Below, piece by piece: positions 1 to 5,878 of a DNA stretch of 5,921 nucleotides. The notes under the pieces were generated by a model. The model made no database searches. It saw only the letters and a program-made list of their open reading frames with translations, and was not told the DNA's origin. Each line of letters starts with the position of its first letter. Position 1 is the stretch's first letter. This stretch comes from Verrucomicrobia bacterium UBA3761. Its GTDB lineage: Bacteria > Verrucomicrobiota > Kiritimatiellia > RFP12 > UBA1067. Where the stretch lies: NCBI GenBank assembly GCA_002371135.1, contig DFGB01000069.1:320-6240 (forward strand), read 5' to 3'. Position numbers and translations under genes: made by a program.

Positions 1-39
1 CCCTATTGAATTGACAATCCCGGGAATCTTATGTTTCAT
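1..39 (-). CDS. 5' end of an unidentified gene, cut by the window edge
   Basis: Read on the minus strand, an ATG at 39-37 opens a frame that stays open to the window edge. It encodes MKHKIPGIVNSIG. I trust the start because a GGAGG Shine-Dalgarno sits 6 nt upstream and a good -10 box lies about 30 nt upstream, both far better than at any other gene here. Thirteen residues are too few to assign a family. The basic start followed by a hydrophobic stretch could be an ordinary N-terminus, a short leader or a small peptide. It follows the radical SAM/SPASM gene on the same strand after a 149-nt spacer and has its own promoter, so it is probably transcribed separately. A peptide substrate of that enzyme is one possibility, but nothing visible proves it. 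Confidence 0.6.
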   Translation of the reverse strand, partial: MKHKIPGIVNSIG

Positions 40-45
40 AATATA

Positions 46-50
46 CCTCC
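46..50 (-). promoter_or_regulatory. Strong Shine-Dalgarno for the gene starting at 39
   Basis: The minus strand reads GGAGG, then TATATT, then ATG. This is a near-ideal anti-16S match with a 6-nt spacer. It fixes the start at 39. It contrasts with the radical SAM, gyrB and serpin starts, none of which has a recognisable SD. Confidence 0.75.
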
Positions 51-68
51 ATTGAAATTTCCGGGACT

Positions 69-97
69 ATTATACCACTTCCAAGCGCAATAAGCAA
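69..97 (-). promoter_or_regulatory. Extended -10 sigma70-type promoter for the gene starting at 39
   Basis: On the minus strand a perfect TATAAT lies at 74-69, preceded by TGG, giving the extended -10 form TGnTATAAT. Seventeen nucleotides further upstream, at 97-92, is TTGCTT, a weak -35 that keeps the TTG. The predicted transcription start near 62 would give a 5' leader of about 20-25 nt containing the GGAGG. An extended -10 can compensate for a poor -35. The agreement of -10, SD and ATG in register makes this the best-supported promoter in the window, though it is read by eye only. Confidence 0.6.
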
Positions 98-183
98 CAT
101 ATCGAGACTTTCAAATTTTTCTTTGCGACTTGCATTTTTCGCTCACGACGTTTGCAACATCCGGCAACGGGATGGCTGCAGAA

Positions 184-219
184 CCGCGCTAAAGCGCGGC
201 CCTCCCGCTGAAAAGCGGG
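184..219 (-). other. Two tandem GC-rich hairpins across the radical SAM stop codon
   Basis: Two perfect 16-nt inverted repeats lie 4 nt apart. In minus-strand order they are CCCGCT-TTTC-AGCGGG (219-204) and CCGCGC-TTTA-GCGCGG (199-184). Each has a 6-bp stem and a loop starting TTT; the second can form a seventh pair. They cover about the last ten codons of the radical SAM gene, and its TAG (191-189) lies in the loop and descending stem of the second hairpin. They could stall polymerase or protect the mRNA 3' end. However, no U-tract follows (the next bases are TTCTGCAGCC), so this is not a classical intrinsic terminator. A small dispersed GC-rich repeat is the alternative. Confidence 0.5.
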
Positions 220-1187
220 TCTGGGGAAACGGGAGAGCCGTAGAGGACGCGCGCGGCCTCGCGGCATCCGCCCATGCACGCCGCCGCCCGGGAGCATCCT
301 GCGCAGGCGGCGGGCAGATAATCATGGCGAAAGTAATGCATCCATTCTTCGTTCGCCGGCAAGTCTTGCCACTCGTCCCATTTGGCGATTTCGACGGGGC
401 TGTGGTTGCAGACGCGGATCATCCCACCTGGACCGACGCAAAAGAACCCCGTGGCGGCCGAACAGCCTGTCGTCACGTTCAAATAGCGATAGCGCGAGGC
501 GTCGAGCAGGCAGGCCGGCAGTTCCGTGCCGAAGTGTCCATACCGCCGGGCGCGGGAGAGGACTTCCTCGGCTATATCGGCGGCGCGCCTGACGTCTTCG
601 GCATTCAAGAAAAGTTCGGGGTGCGCGAGCCCCCTTCCGCCGGGCAGGAAGCGGTTGAGGAGAATCGAATCCGCGCCTGCGACGAGCGCCGCCGACAATG
701 TCTCGTAAAGTTCTGGCAAGTTGAGCTGGGTGACTGCGACGCCGCACGTCGCCTTGCATCCCAATTCGCGGCATTTGGCGAATACGGCGAGAATATGCGA
801 GACGGGGGTGTCTGAGAGCGTATTCGCCGCAAACGTCTGGAGGCCCGGCATGCTGACGGAAAGCCGTATATCGCGCGCGGCGCAGAAACGAATCACGGTT
901 TCATCCACGAGGCGTCCGTTGGAGAGCAAATTGACGGCGGCGCGTCGCGACGCATAATCGACGAGTTCGAGACAGCCCTCCTTCATCAACGCTTCGCCGC
1001 CGGTGAAGGAAAACTGCCGCACCCCGGCCGCCGAATATTCGTCGATCAGGCGTTTCCATTCGTCGACGTGCATTTCCGGCCCCGGCGCGAGCATGCCGCC
1101 GAACCACGGGCACGAGCAAAACATGCACGCGTGATTGCAGCGCCACGTCAACTCCAGCACGGCGATTGGAGGAAGTATGGCAGTCAT
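189..1187 (-). CDS. Radical SAM/SPASM domain protein
   Basis: This is a 332-residue cytoplasmic enzyme of the radical SAM superfamily, which reductively cleaves S-adenosylmethionine to start radical chemistry. The [4Fe-4S] motif CxxxCxxC is C17-NHA-C21-MF-C24, and the SAM-binding TGGEA is at 62-66. A SPASM auxiliary-cluster domain fills the C-terminus: C242-x12-G255-x4-C260, then C295-x2-C298-x5-C304-x3-C308. That matches the first six positions of the family pattern. SPASM members are mostly peptide or protein modifiers (PqqE, AlbA, anaerobic sulfatase-maturating enzymes), so peptide maturation is the likeliest role; the substrate is unknown. The seventh SPASM cysteine is missing: the tail reads PDPLF where a DPxC-like end would be expected. 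The tail lies in the hairpin-forming DNA, so the gene may be slightly truncated or have a replaced end. The ATG at 1187 has no SD, but no other Met precedes the cluster motif. Confidence 0.88.
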   Translation of the reverse strand: MTAILPPIAVLELTWRCNHACMFCSCPWFGGMLAPGPEMHVDEWKRLIDEYSAAGVRQFSFTGGEALMKEGCLELVDYASRRAAVNLLSNGRLVDETVIRFCAARDIRLSVSMPGLQTFAANTLSDTPVSHILAVFAKCRELGCKATCGVAVTQLNLPELYETLSAALVAGADSILLNRFLPGGRGLAHPELFLNAEDVRRAADIAEEVLSRARRYGHFGTELPACLLDASRYRYLNVTTGCSAATGFFCVGPGGMIRVCNHSPVEIAKWDEWQDLPANEEWMHYFRHDYLPAACAGCSRAAACMGGCREAARVLYGSPVSPDPLFSGRAAL

Positions 1188-1434
1188 TTGGCAAAATGCA
1201 ATGCGAAATAAATAGCATACAATAGATTTTTATCGCAGAGACTTGAGAGTCGCAGAGATTATGGATTTTGTTGGTGTTATTTCATATGCACAGCGCATAG
1301 TTCTTTCATTTTGGCTAAAGAGTGTGTTGATTTGACGTCTCCATGAAAAATGCGAAAAACCCTTGGAAACTCTGCGTCTCTCAAGTCTCTGCGATAAAAA
1401 CCTATTGCATGGTAGTGATGCGAAATGTAAAATG
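1188..1434. repeat. Intergenic inverted-repeat element (MITE-like or REP-like)
   Basis: This spacer separates the radical SAM start from the stop of the upstream gene and contains no convincing gene. Its main content is an imperfect inverted repeat. The arm at 1216-1257 and the reverse complement of 1370-1411 agree at 39 of 42 positions, with 112 nt between them. Each arm carries CGCAGAG twice, separated by ten bases (ACTTGAGAG plus T or A). The centre is AT-rich and holds only a small hairpin (TATGC/GCATA at 1285-1299). No transposase is present. The structure could form a long RNA hairpin on either strand, or be a non-autonomous mobile element. The outer part of one arm recurs at the right edge of the window. 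Confidence 0.75.
1216..1257 (+). repeat. Inverted-repeat arm A
   Basis: This arm reads CATACAATAGATTTTTATCG followed by the CGCAGAG-rich segment. It begins 29 nt upstream of the radical SAM start codon and points away from it. Against arm B it has three mismatches. Against the first 17 nt of the corresponding inner part of the copy at the right edge it has one. The further outward sequence shared by the other two copies is not recognisable here, so this copy looks shortened or diverged on its outer side. Confidence 0.75.
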
Positions 1435-1437
1435 CTA
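1370..1437 (-). repeat. Inverted-repeat arm B, overlapping the stop codon of the gene at 1435
   Basis: Read on the minus strand from 1437, the arm starts with TAGCATTTT and runs through GCATCACTACC, ATGCAATAGG and TTTTTA to the CGCAGAG segment. Its first 43 nt (1437-1395) match 5879-5921 at 39 of 43 positions. Its last 42 nt (1411-1370) match arm A at 39 of 42. The TAG that opens the arm is also the stop codon of the upstream gene, so the repeat begins flush with the coding end. The small GCAT/ATGC stem followed by GGTTTTTA could act as a weak terminator in the minus direction. Confidence 0.75.
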
Positions 1438-2463
1438 TATATCAACCTCGACATTGACTTCGCCATCGCGTCCGTCGGTGATTTTAGGCGCGAGGGGTTC
1501 AGATTCGCTTGCCGGACCCAGCAAGTCGTAGAGACGGGGAAGCCAGGTCTTCACGGGCACTTTGCCGCCAAATACCGAGCCGACAAAGTCTTCACCCGCG
1601 AGGAACGCCTTTAGGAGGTCGATATCGGAAGATTCCGCCATTGTCCGCTTGCCGTTGATCACCCACGCGAGACGATCGAAACGGGCGGTATTGGCCTCGT
1701 TATTTTCGATGTACCGCAAGTCGCCGAGGGATCGCGTACGGATCGCGGCGTTCGAATTGAACAAAAGGATTCGGTCAGGGTCTTCTTCAGGCTCTGCGAC
1801 GCGCACCCAATCGACCGGATCGCCTTCACGCGCAGGCAGACGGACGAGCCGCGCACCTTTTTGGACGATGGCAAGCCGCAAGCCTCGCGTGGACGGACGG
1901 AAACGCAGATTGACGTTGTCTCCCGTGACATTTCCATCCTTGTCGATGTATTGCGCATTTATCCAATACTCGAGATTCAACGGCCGGACATACGACGTAT
2001 AACTTGAGTAGACATCGATCGCAACTTCATCGCCGGCCCGCCAGCCGGATTCGTCCTGGCGCAACGCGACCACCCTGCCGGCGGTGGGGATGCCAAGCTC
2101 CTCCGCAGAATGGCAGCGGCGGCAGAGGGGAGACTCGTCGAGAACGATATCGAGGCCCAGGGCCCGCAGGCTGGCCGCTCCGTCGCGCAGGCGGTGGAGG
2201 GCGTTTCCAATCTGACGGCACGTCGGCGGATAGGAAGTATGCGCGCCGCACTTTTTGCAAACATACTCGAAGGGCTCCGGGCGGGGCAAGGCGGAGACAT
2301 AGCACGTCGCCATCACGCAGAGCACGGATTTTGGCGTCGGACTTGTTGCGAGCTTGTTGAGCATGGCATCAAGTTCGGCGCGGTCGAAGTTCTTCCCTTC
2401 CGCGACGAGGGCGGCGAGGGCCGCCGCGATGCCTGCCGATGTCAAATGCCCGCCCGCGTTCAT
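1435..2463 (-). CDS. Unrecognised protein downstream of gyrB (zinc-ribbon-like plus SH3b-like segment)
   Basis: I do not recognise this family. The frame opens at 2493 (352 residues), but that start lies 23 nt inside gyrB. An ATG at 2463 (342 residues) lies 7 nt beyond the gyrB stop and is slightly preferred. Neither has a strong SD; a GAGGA lies 11 nt ahead of the longer start. Counting from the longer start, an Ala-rich N-terminal helix region is followed by CxxC pairs at C79/C82 and C124/C127-H128, resembling a split zinc ribbon. C92 is an extra candidate ligand. Residues about 190-232 (NVNLRFRPSTRG, then a KGARLVRL and DWVRV pattern) resemble an SH3b/GW-type beta domain. The C-terminal tail is acidic. 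There is no signal peptide or membrane segment, so it is probably cytoplasmic. Its spacing indicates co-transcription with gyrB. Its TAG stop lies inside a repeat arm. Function is unknown; the domain readings are tentative. Confidence 0.8.
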   Translation of the reverse strand: MNAGGHLTSAGIAAALAALVAEGKNFDRAELDAMLNKLATSPTPKSVLCVMATCYVSALPRPEPFEYVCKKCGAHTSYPPTCRQIGNALHRLRDGAASLRALGLDIVLDESPLCRRCHSAEELGIPTAGRVVALRQDESGWRAGDEVAIDVYSSYTSYVRPLNLEYWINAQYIDKDGNVTGDNVNLRFRPSTRGLRLAIVQKGARLVRLPAREGDPVDWVRVAEPEEDPDRILLFNSNAAIRTRSLGDLRYIENNEANTARFDRLAWVINGKRTMAESSDIDLLKAFLAGEDFVGSVFGGKVPVKTWLPRLYDLLGPASESEPLAPKITDGRDGEVNVEVDI

Positions 2464-2470
2464 GGCATGC

Positions 2471-4669
2471 CTAGAAATCGAGGTTGCGGACATTGAGGGC
2501 GTTGTCCTCGATGAACTTGCGGCGCGGCTCTACTTCGTCGCCCATGAGGAGCGTGAACATACGGTCGGCGGCGAGGGCATCCTCCATTGTCACGCGGAGC
2601 ATATGGCGCTTGGCGGGGTTCATGGTGGTATCGTAGAGCTCCTCGGCATCCATTTCGCCAAGACCTTTGAAACGATATATCGAAAGACCCTGCTTGCCGT
2701 GGACGCGGACGTTTTCGAGGAGAGACTTGAGCGTACCGTCGAAATAGTCGCCGGCGGAATAGCCGAAGCCCTCGAGGGATTTGATTTCCTTGCGCAGCAT
2801 GGAAACGCCGCCGCCCTGCGAAGTCTCGTCGGCAAGAAGCGCCTCGGCATTGAAACCGCGCTCTTCGAGCAGCTTGATCGTCGCTTCTATTTCGGCAAGG
2901 AGGGTGAGAAGTTCGCGGGCCTTTCCGGCGTCGAGGACGTTCCCGGCCTTGTCCTTGACCTCGAAATCGTCAAGGCCGAGGGTCAACAGCTTCGATGTGA
3001 GATCGCCGTCGGTCAGGATATACTCTATCTTCTTCTTCCTCTCGACCTTGTAGAGTGGCGGCTGGGCGAGGTAGACGTAGCCCTTCTCGATAAGCTCGGG
3101 CATTTTGCGGAAGAAGAACGTGAGCAGGAGCGTGCGGATGTGAGCGCCGTCGACATCGGCATCCGTCATGATGACGATCTTGTGGTAGCGGGCCTTGGAG
3201 ATATCCCATTCCTCGGCGAAGCCGCAGCCGATGGCGGTGATCATGGTGCGGATTTCCTGATTGGCGAGAACGCGGTCGATGCGCGCCTTCTCGACATTGA
3301 GGACCTTGCCGCGGAGAGGGAGAATCGCCTGTGTGGCGCGGTCGCGTCCGGTCTGGGCGGAGCCGCCTGCAGAGTCGCCCTCGACGAGGAAGAGTTCGGT
3401 CTTGGCGGGGTCGCGCTCGGAGCAGTCGCGAAGCTTGCCGGGGAGCGAGAGACCATCCATGACGCCCTTGCGGCGGGTGGACTCGCGGGCGGCGCGGGCG
3501 GCCTCGCGGGCGCGGCAGGCGAGCTGGATCTTCTCGATTATGATCTTCGCGACGGCGGGGTTCTCGTCGAGGAACGTCTTGAGCTTGTCGGCGACGATGC
3601 CGGCGACGATGCCATCGACCTCGCCATTGCCGAGCTTCGTCTTCGTCTGGCCTTCGAACTGCGGCTGGGGGACCTTGACGGAGACAATCACGGTGAGGCC
3701 TTCGCGCATGTCCTCGCCGGTGATGTTGTCCTTCTCCTTGATGAGCTTGTTCTCGACGCCGTACTTGTTGATAGTCGAAGTGAGTGCGCGGCGGAAGCCT
3801 GTCAAATGCGTACCGCCTTCGATGGTGTGGATGTTGTTGCAGTACGTCTGCTCAAGCGTCGTGTAGCTGTCCGTATACTGGAAGGAAACCTCGGCCTGGA
3901 CCATGCCGGTGGTGCCTTCGCGCTCGCCTTCGAAATGGATGACGGGCGAGAGCGGCTTCTTGTTGGCGTTGAGGTATTCGGTGAATTCGTCGATGCCGCC
4001 TTCGTAGTGGAAGGTCTCTTCGTGATGGGTCTCGCCTTCGTCGTCGCGGAAATGGATGGTGACGCCCTTGTTGAGGAAAGCAAGTTCGCGAAGGCGGTTG
4101 CAGAGCGTCTCCCACTTGAACGCGCGGCAGGTGAAAATCGTATGGTCGGGGAAGAAGGTGACCTTGGTGCCGGTCTCGTCGCCGCATTCGCCGATGACGG
4201 AAAGTTCCTTCGTCACATGGCCGCGGGAGAACTCGATTTCGTGGATTTTGCCGCCGCGCTTCACTTCCACCTTCATCCAATCCGAGAGCGCGTTCACGCA
4301 GCTGACGCCGACGCCGTGAAGGCCGCCGGAGACTTTGTAGTTCGAGCCGTCGAACTTGCCGCCGGCGTGGAGGACGGTAAGCACGACCTCGATCGCGGGG
4401 CGGTGCTGCACCGGGTGCATGTCGACAGGAATGCCGCGGCCGTTGTCCTGCACGGTGAGCGAGCCGTCGGGGTTGATGATGACGTCGATAAGCGAGCAGT
4501 AGCCGGCCAGAGCCTCGTCGATGGAGTTGTCCACCACTTCATACACGAGATGATGGTAGCCGCGCTCTCCCGTATCGCCGATATACATGGCAGGCCTCTT
4601 GCGGACGGCCTCCATGCCCTCGAGCACTTGGATGTTTTCGGCGTTGTAATTGCTGACGTTCTCTGACAT
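2471..4669 (-). CDS. gyrB: DNA gyrase subunit B
   Basis: This is the ATPase subunit of the A2B2 gyrase that introduces negative supercoils with GyrA. The 732 residues are in standard order. The GHKL ATPase has E44 and N48 in EVVDNSIDEA, D75 in DNGRGI, the GGLHGVG lid at 115-121 and T167-G168-T169-K170. The transducer QTK loop is at 341-343. The TOPRIM metal site has E430 in VEGDSAGGSA and D503/D505 in TDADVDGAH. A GyrB-type C-terminus has FKGLGEM at 667-673, TTMNP, and a VEPRRKFIEDNA end. R138 corresponds to the aminocoumarin-contacting arginine of E. coli. Length lies between short GyrB (about 640) and E. coli (804). The extra residues, roughly 545-655, are a lysine- and glutamate-rich insert after TOPRIM, placed like the proteobacterial insert. 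The usual QRYKGLGEM reads YRFKGLGEM. No SD precedes the ATG. It lies 38 nt after the serpin gene, probably in one transcript. The start is supported by the conserved NIQVLEGMEAVRKRP. Confidence 0.97.
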   Translation of the reverse strand: MSENVSNYNAENIQVLEGMEAVRKRPAMYIGDTGERGYHHLVYEVVDNSIDEALAGYCSLIDVIINPDGSLTVQDNGRGIPVDMHPVQHRPAIEVVLTVLHAGGKFDGSNYKVSGGLHGVGVSCVNALSDWMKVEVKRGGKIHEIEFSRGHVTKELSVIGECGDETGTKVTFFPDHTIFTCRAFKWETLCNRLRELAFLNKGVTIHFRDDEGETHHEETFHYEGGIDEFTEYLNANKKPLSPVIHFEGEREGTTGMVQAEVSFQYTDSYTTLEQTYCNNIHTIEGGTHLTGFRRALTSTINKYGVENKLIKEKDNITGEDMREGLTVIVSVKVPQPQFEGQTKTKLGNGEVDGIVAGIVADKLKTFLDENPAVAKIIIEKIQLACRAREAARAARESTRRKGVMDGLSLPGKLRDCSERDPAKTELFLVEGDSAGGSAQTGRDRATQAILPLRGKVLNVEKARIDRVLANQEIRTMITAIGCGFAEEWDISKARYHKIVIMTDADVDGAHIRTLLLTFFFRKMPELIEKGYVYLAQPPLYKVERKKKIEYILTDGDLTSKLLTLGLDDFEVKDKAGNVLDAGKARELLTLLAEIEATIKLLEERGFNAEALLADETSQGGGVSMLRKEIKSLEGFGYSAGDYFDGTLKSLLENVRVHGKQGLSIYRFKGLGEMDAEELYDTTMNPAKRHMLRVTMEDALAADRMFTLLMGDEVEPRRKFIEDNALNVRNLDF

Positions 4670-4707
4670 TGGAATTGGACGAATGAGTGTTGTTTGAAAT
4701 TGGCGCG

Positions 4708-5856
4708 CTACTTGACGAACTCGCCGGCGATCGTAATCAAATCTTTGGCGGGGTGCAAGACGAAGAAGAGGAAGGGCCTGTCGAAAACGATCTCGCCCAG
4801 ATCCGGGAGGGCGGTCGCGCTTTCGTCTTCATCGGCAAGCGCGGCGGCGGCATTTGCCGTTTCTTCATACTTGAGATTGAAGCGGACGATCTGGCGCGCG
4901 TCGCGTTTGACGAGGGAAGAATCGAGATTGGCGAAGCCGGAAGCGGGGATTTTGTTCGCGGCCATTGCGCTCTTGAGATCCGTCTCGGTATGGAGCTTCA
5001 GGCCCGGCATGACGAGCGAGCATACGCCCTTCTTGCAATTCGGGTCGCCTACCGCGCTCATCATGGCGAGAGTCGAGCGGAAGTTGTCGCAATTGAGAGC
5101 CTTGGCGAGCGAGGAGAAATCCCCCTTTTCAGGGACGGTCGCCACATACAGCCAGTCTCCGCCCAAGAGCGGGAAGCGATAGAGCGCATACTTGGACGTC
5201 GTGTAGTACTCGACAGGCGTTCTCGCCTTGACGAAATGCGTCTGGCGGCGGGAGCCGTCGGCGGCAATGAAATCGCGCGCCACGGCGGAAGGCTTGTTTT
5301 CGCAGACGAGACAGGACGAAGCGTAAACGACGTCGTAATAGCAGTAGCGTCCGTCCACCGACGAGGCCGGCGGGAACTCGAGATCTTCCATGTAGCCATC
5401 CATCTTTGCGCGGAACCATGTTTCGGCGCCATCCATCAAAAGGAGCGGGCAGACGGATGCGTTGCAAAGGTCCCAAATCGTCTTGCGAAAACCGATTTTC
5501 GCCATATCGACATCGCGCAGACAGAGTGCACGGGCGGCGAGGAAGACCGGCGCGGCGGGATTCGTGACAGAAGCGAATTCGTCGACGATCGGGCGATAGA
5601 CGCTCTCGAAATCCGTCAAGACGCCATACGTTTCGGCGATGTTCGCACGCTGGACGGGGTCGGAGGCCTCGGCGAAGACGCAACAGTCGAGTTCATAGCT
5701 GAACGGCGAAAAGACGCGGTTGGAAATGCCGTTCGTCTGGCAAGCGGAATTGAAGGCGTCGATCGAATAGGCGGCAGAGCGCTCGGCCCTCGCGGAGAGG
5801 ACGGCCGCGCAAGAAAGTATGATTGCAATGGTGTTTTTCATAAGCTGTTGCGCCAT
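4708..5856 (-). CDS. Secreted serpin-family protein, cysteine-rich and atypical
   Basis: This is a 382-residue protein that I assign to the serpin fold, whose members are mostly suicide inhibitors of serine or cysteine proteases. A signal peptide is clear: MKNTIAIILS, a hydrophobic core, then ARA before Glu25. Residue 6 is therefore a plausible true start (5841). C16 has no good lipobox. Serpin landmarks appear in order: NRVFSPFSYELD (46-57, the shutter FSP-S region); a WFRAKM helix-F-like stretch near 147; ADGSRRQTHFV with Y-x(n)-YRFPLLGG (about 199-233); VMPGLKLHTETDLKSAM (282-298); the hinge EETANAAAALA (331-341); and VFDRPFLFFV (357-366). Oddities: the hinge has T and A where inhibitory serpins usually have G at P15 and T/S at P14. 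The loop contains acidic DEDES and is about 3 residues longer than in antitrypsin. The mature protein has 12 cysteines, suggesting disulfides. P1 is uncertain. No SD precedes either start. Inhibitory activity is possible but unproven. Confidence 0.82.
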   Translation of the reverse strand: MAQQLMKNTIAIILSCAAVLSARAERSAAYSIDAFNSACQTNGISNRVFSPFSYELDCCVFAEASDPVQRANIAETYGVLTDFESVYRPIVDEFASVTNPAAPVFLAARALCLRDVDMAKIGFRKTIWDLCNASVCPLLLMDGAETWFRAKMDGYMEDLEFPPASSVDGRYCYYDVVYASSCLVCENKPSAVARDFIAADGSRRQTHFVKARTPVEYYTTSKYALYRFPLLGGDWLYVATVPEKGDFSSLAKALNCDNFRSTLAMMSAVGDPNCKKGVCSLVMPGLKLHTETDLKSAMAANKIPASGFANLDSSLVKRDARQIVRFNLKYEETANAAAALADEDESATALPDLGEIVFDRPFLFFVLHPAKDLITIAGEFVK

Positions 5857-5870
5857 TGAATTATGTTGTC

Positions 5871-5876
5871 GTTATA
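5871..5876 (-). promoter_or_regulatory. Possible -10 box upstream of the serpin gene
   Basis: The minus strand reads TATAAC at 5876-5871, a five-of-six match to TATAAT. Transcription would start near 5864, leaving a leader of about 8 nt to the ATG at 5856 or 23 nt to the ATG at 5841. No convincing -35 lies at the right distance, because that position falls in the repeat copy. The surrounding DNA is AT-rich, so a chance match is a real possibility. Confidence 0.3.
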
Positions 5877-5878
5877 TT

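Noticed and set aside
18..66. A TCCCGG/CCGGGA pairing enclosing the SD and start codon of the gene at 39, as a possible translational switch.
   Set aside because: The predicted transcription start near 62 would leave out part of the upstream half of the stem, and the 6-bp stem includes a self-palindrome likely to occur by chance.
123..815. A 230-codon plus-strand open frame antisense to the radical SAM gene.
   Set aside because: The minus frame has exact CxxxCxxC and SPASM spacing. The plus frame has no SD and no family signature.
1231..1400. Repeated CGCAGAG units considered as a CRISPR or tandem array.
   Set aside because: There are only two units per arm, and the arms are inverted rather than direct. 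No regular spacers or cas genes are present.
1230..1466. Short open frames across the inverted-repeat spacer on both strands, including one starting at 1343 on the plus strand.
   Set aside because: They run through the repeat arms, have no SD, and their translation merely reads repeat DNA.
2354..4666. A 770-codon open frame on the plus strand, antisense to the whole of gyrB.
   Set aside because: The minus-strand frame is an unmistakable GyrB. The plus frame is a GC- and codon-bias shadow, composed of low-complexity Ala/Gly/Glu/Asp/Leu with no recognisable motif.
2471..4669. ParE (topoisomerase IV subunit B) as an alternative to GyrB.
   Set aside because: Overall sequence style, the insert after TOPRIM and the VEPRRKFIEDNA C-terminus fit GyrB better. 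No parC is nearby.
4687..5859. A 390-codon plus-strand open frame antisense to the serpin gene.
   Set aside because: The opposite strand carries a signal peptide and ordered serpin motifs. This frame has charged, low-complexity content and no motif.
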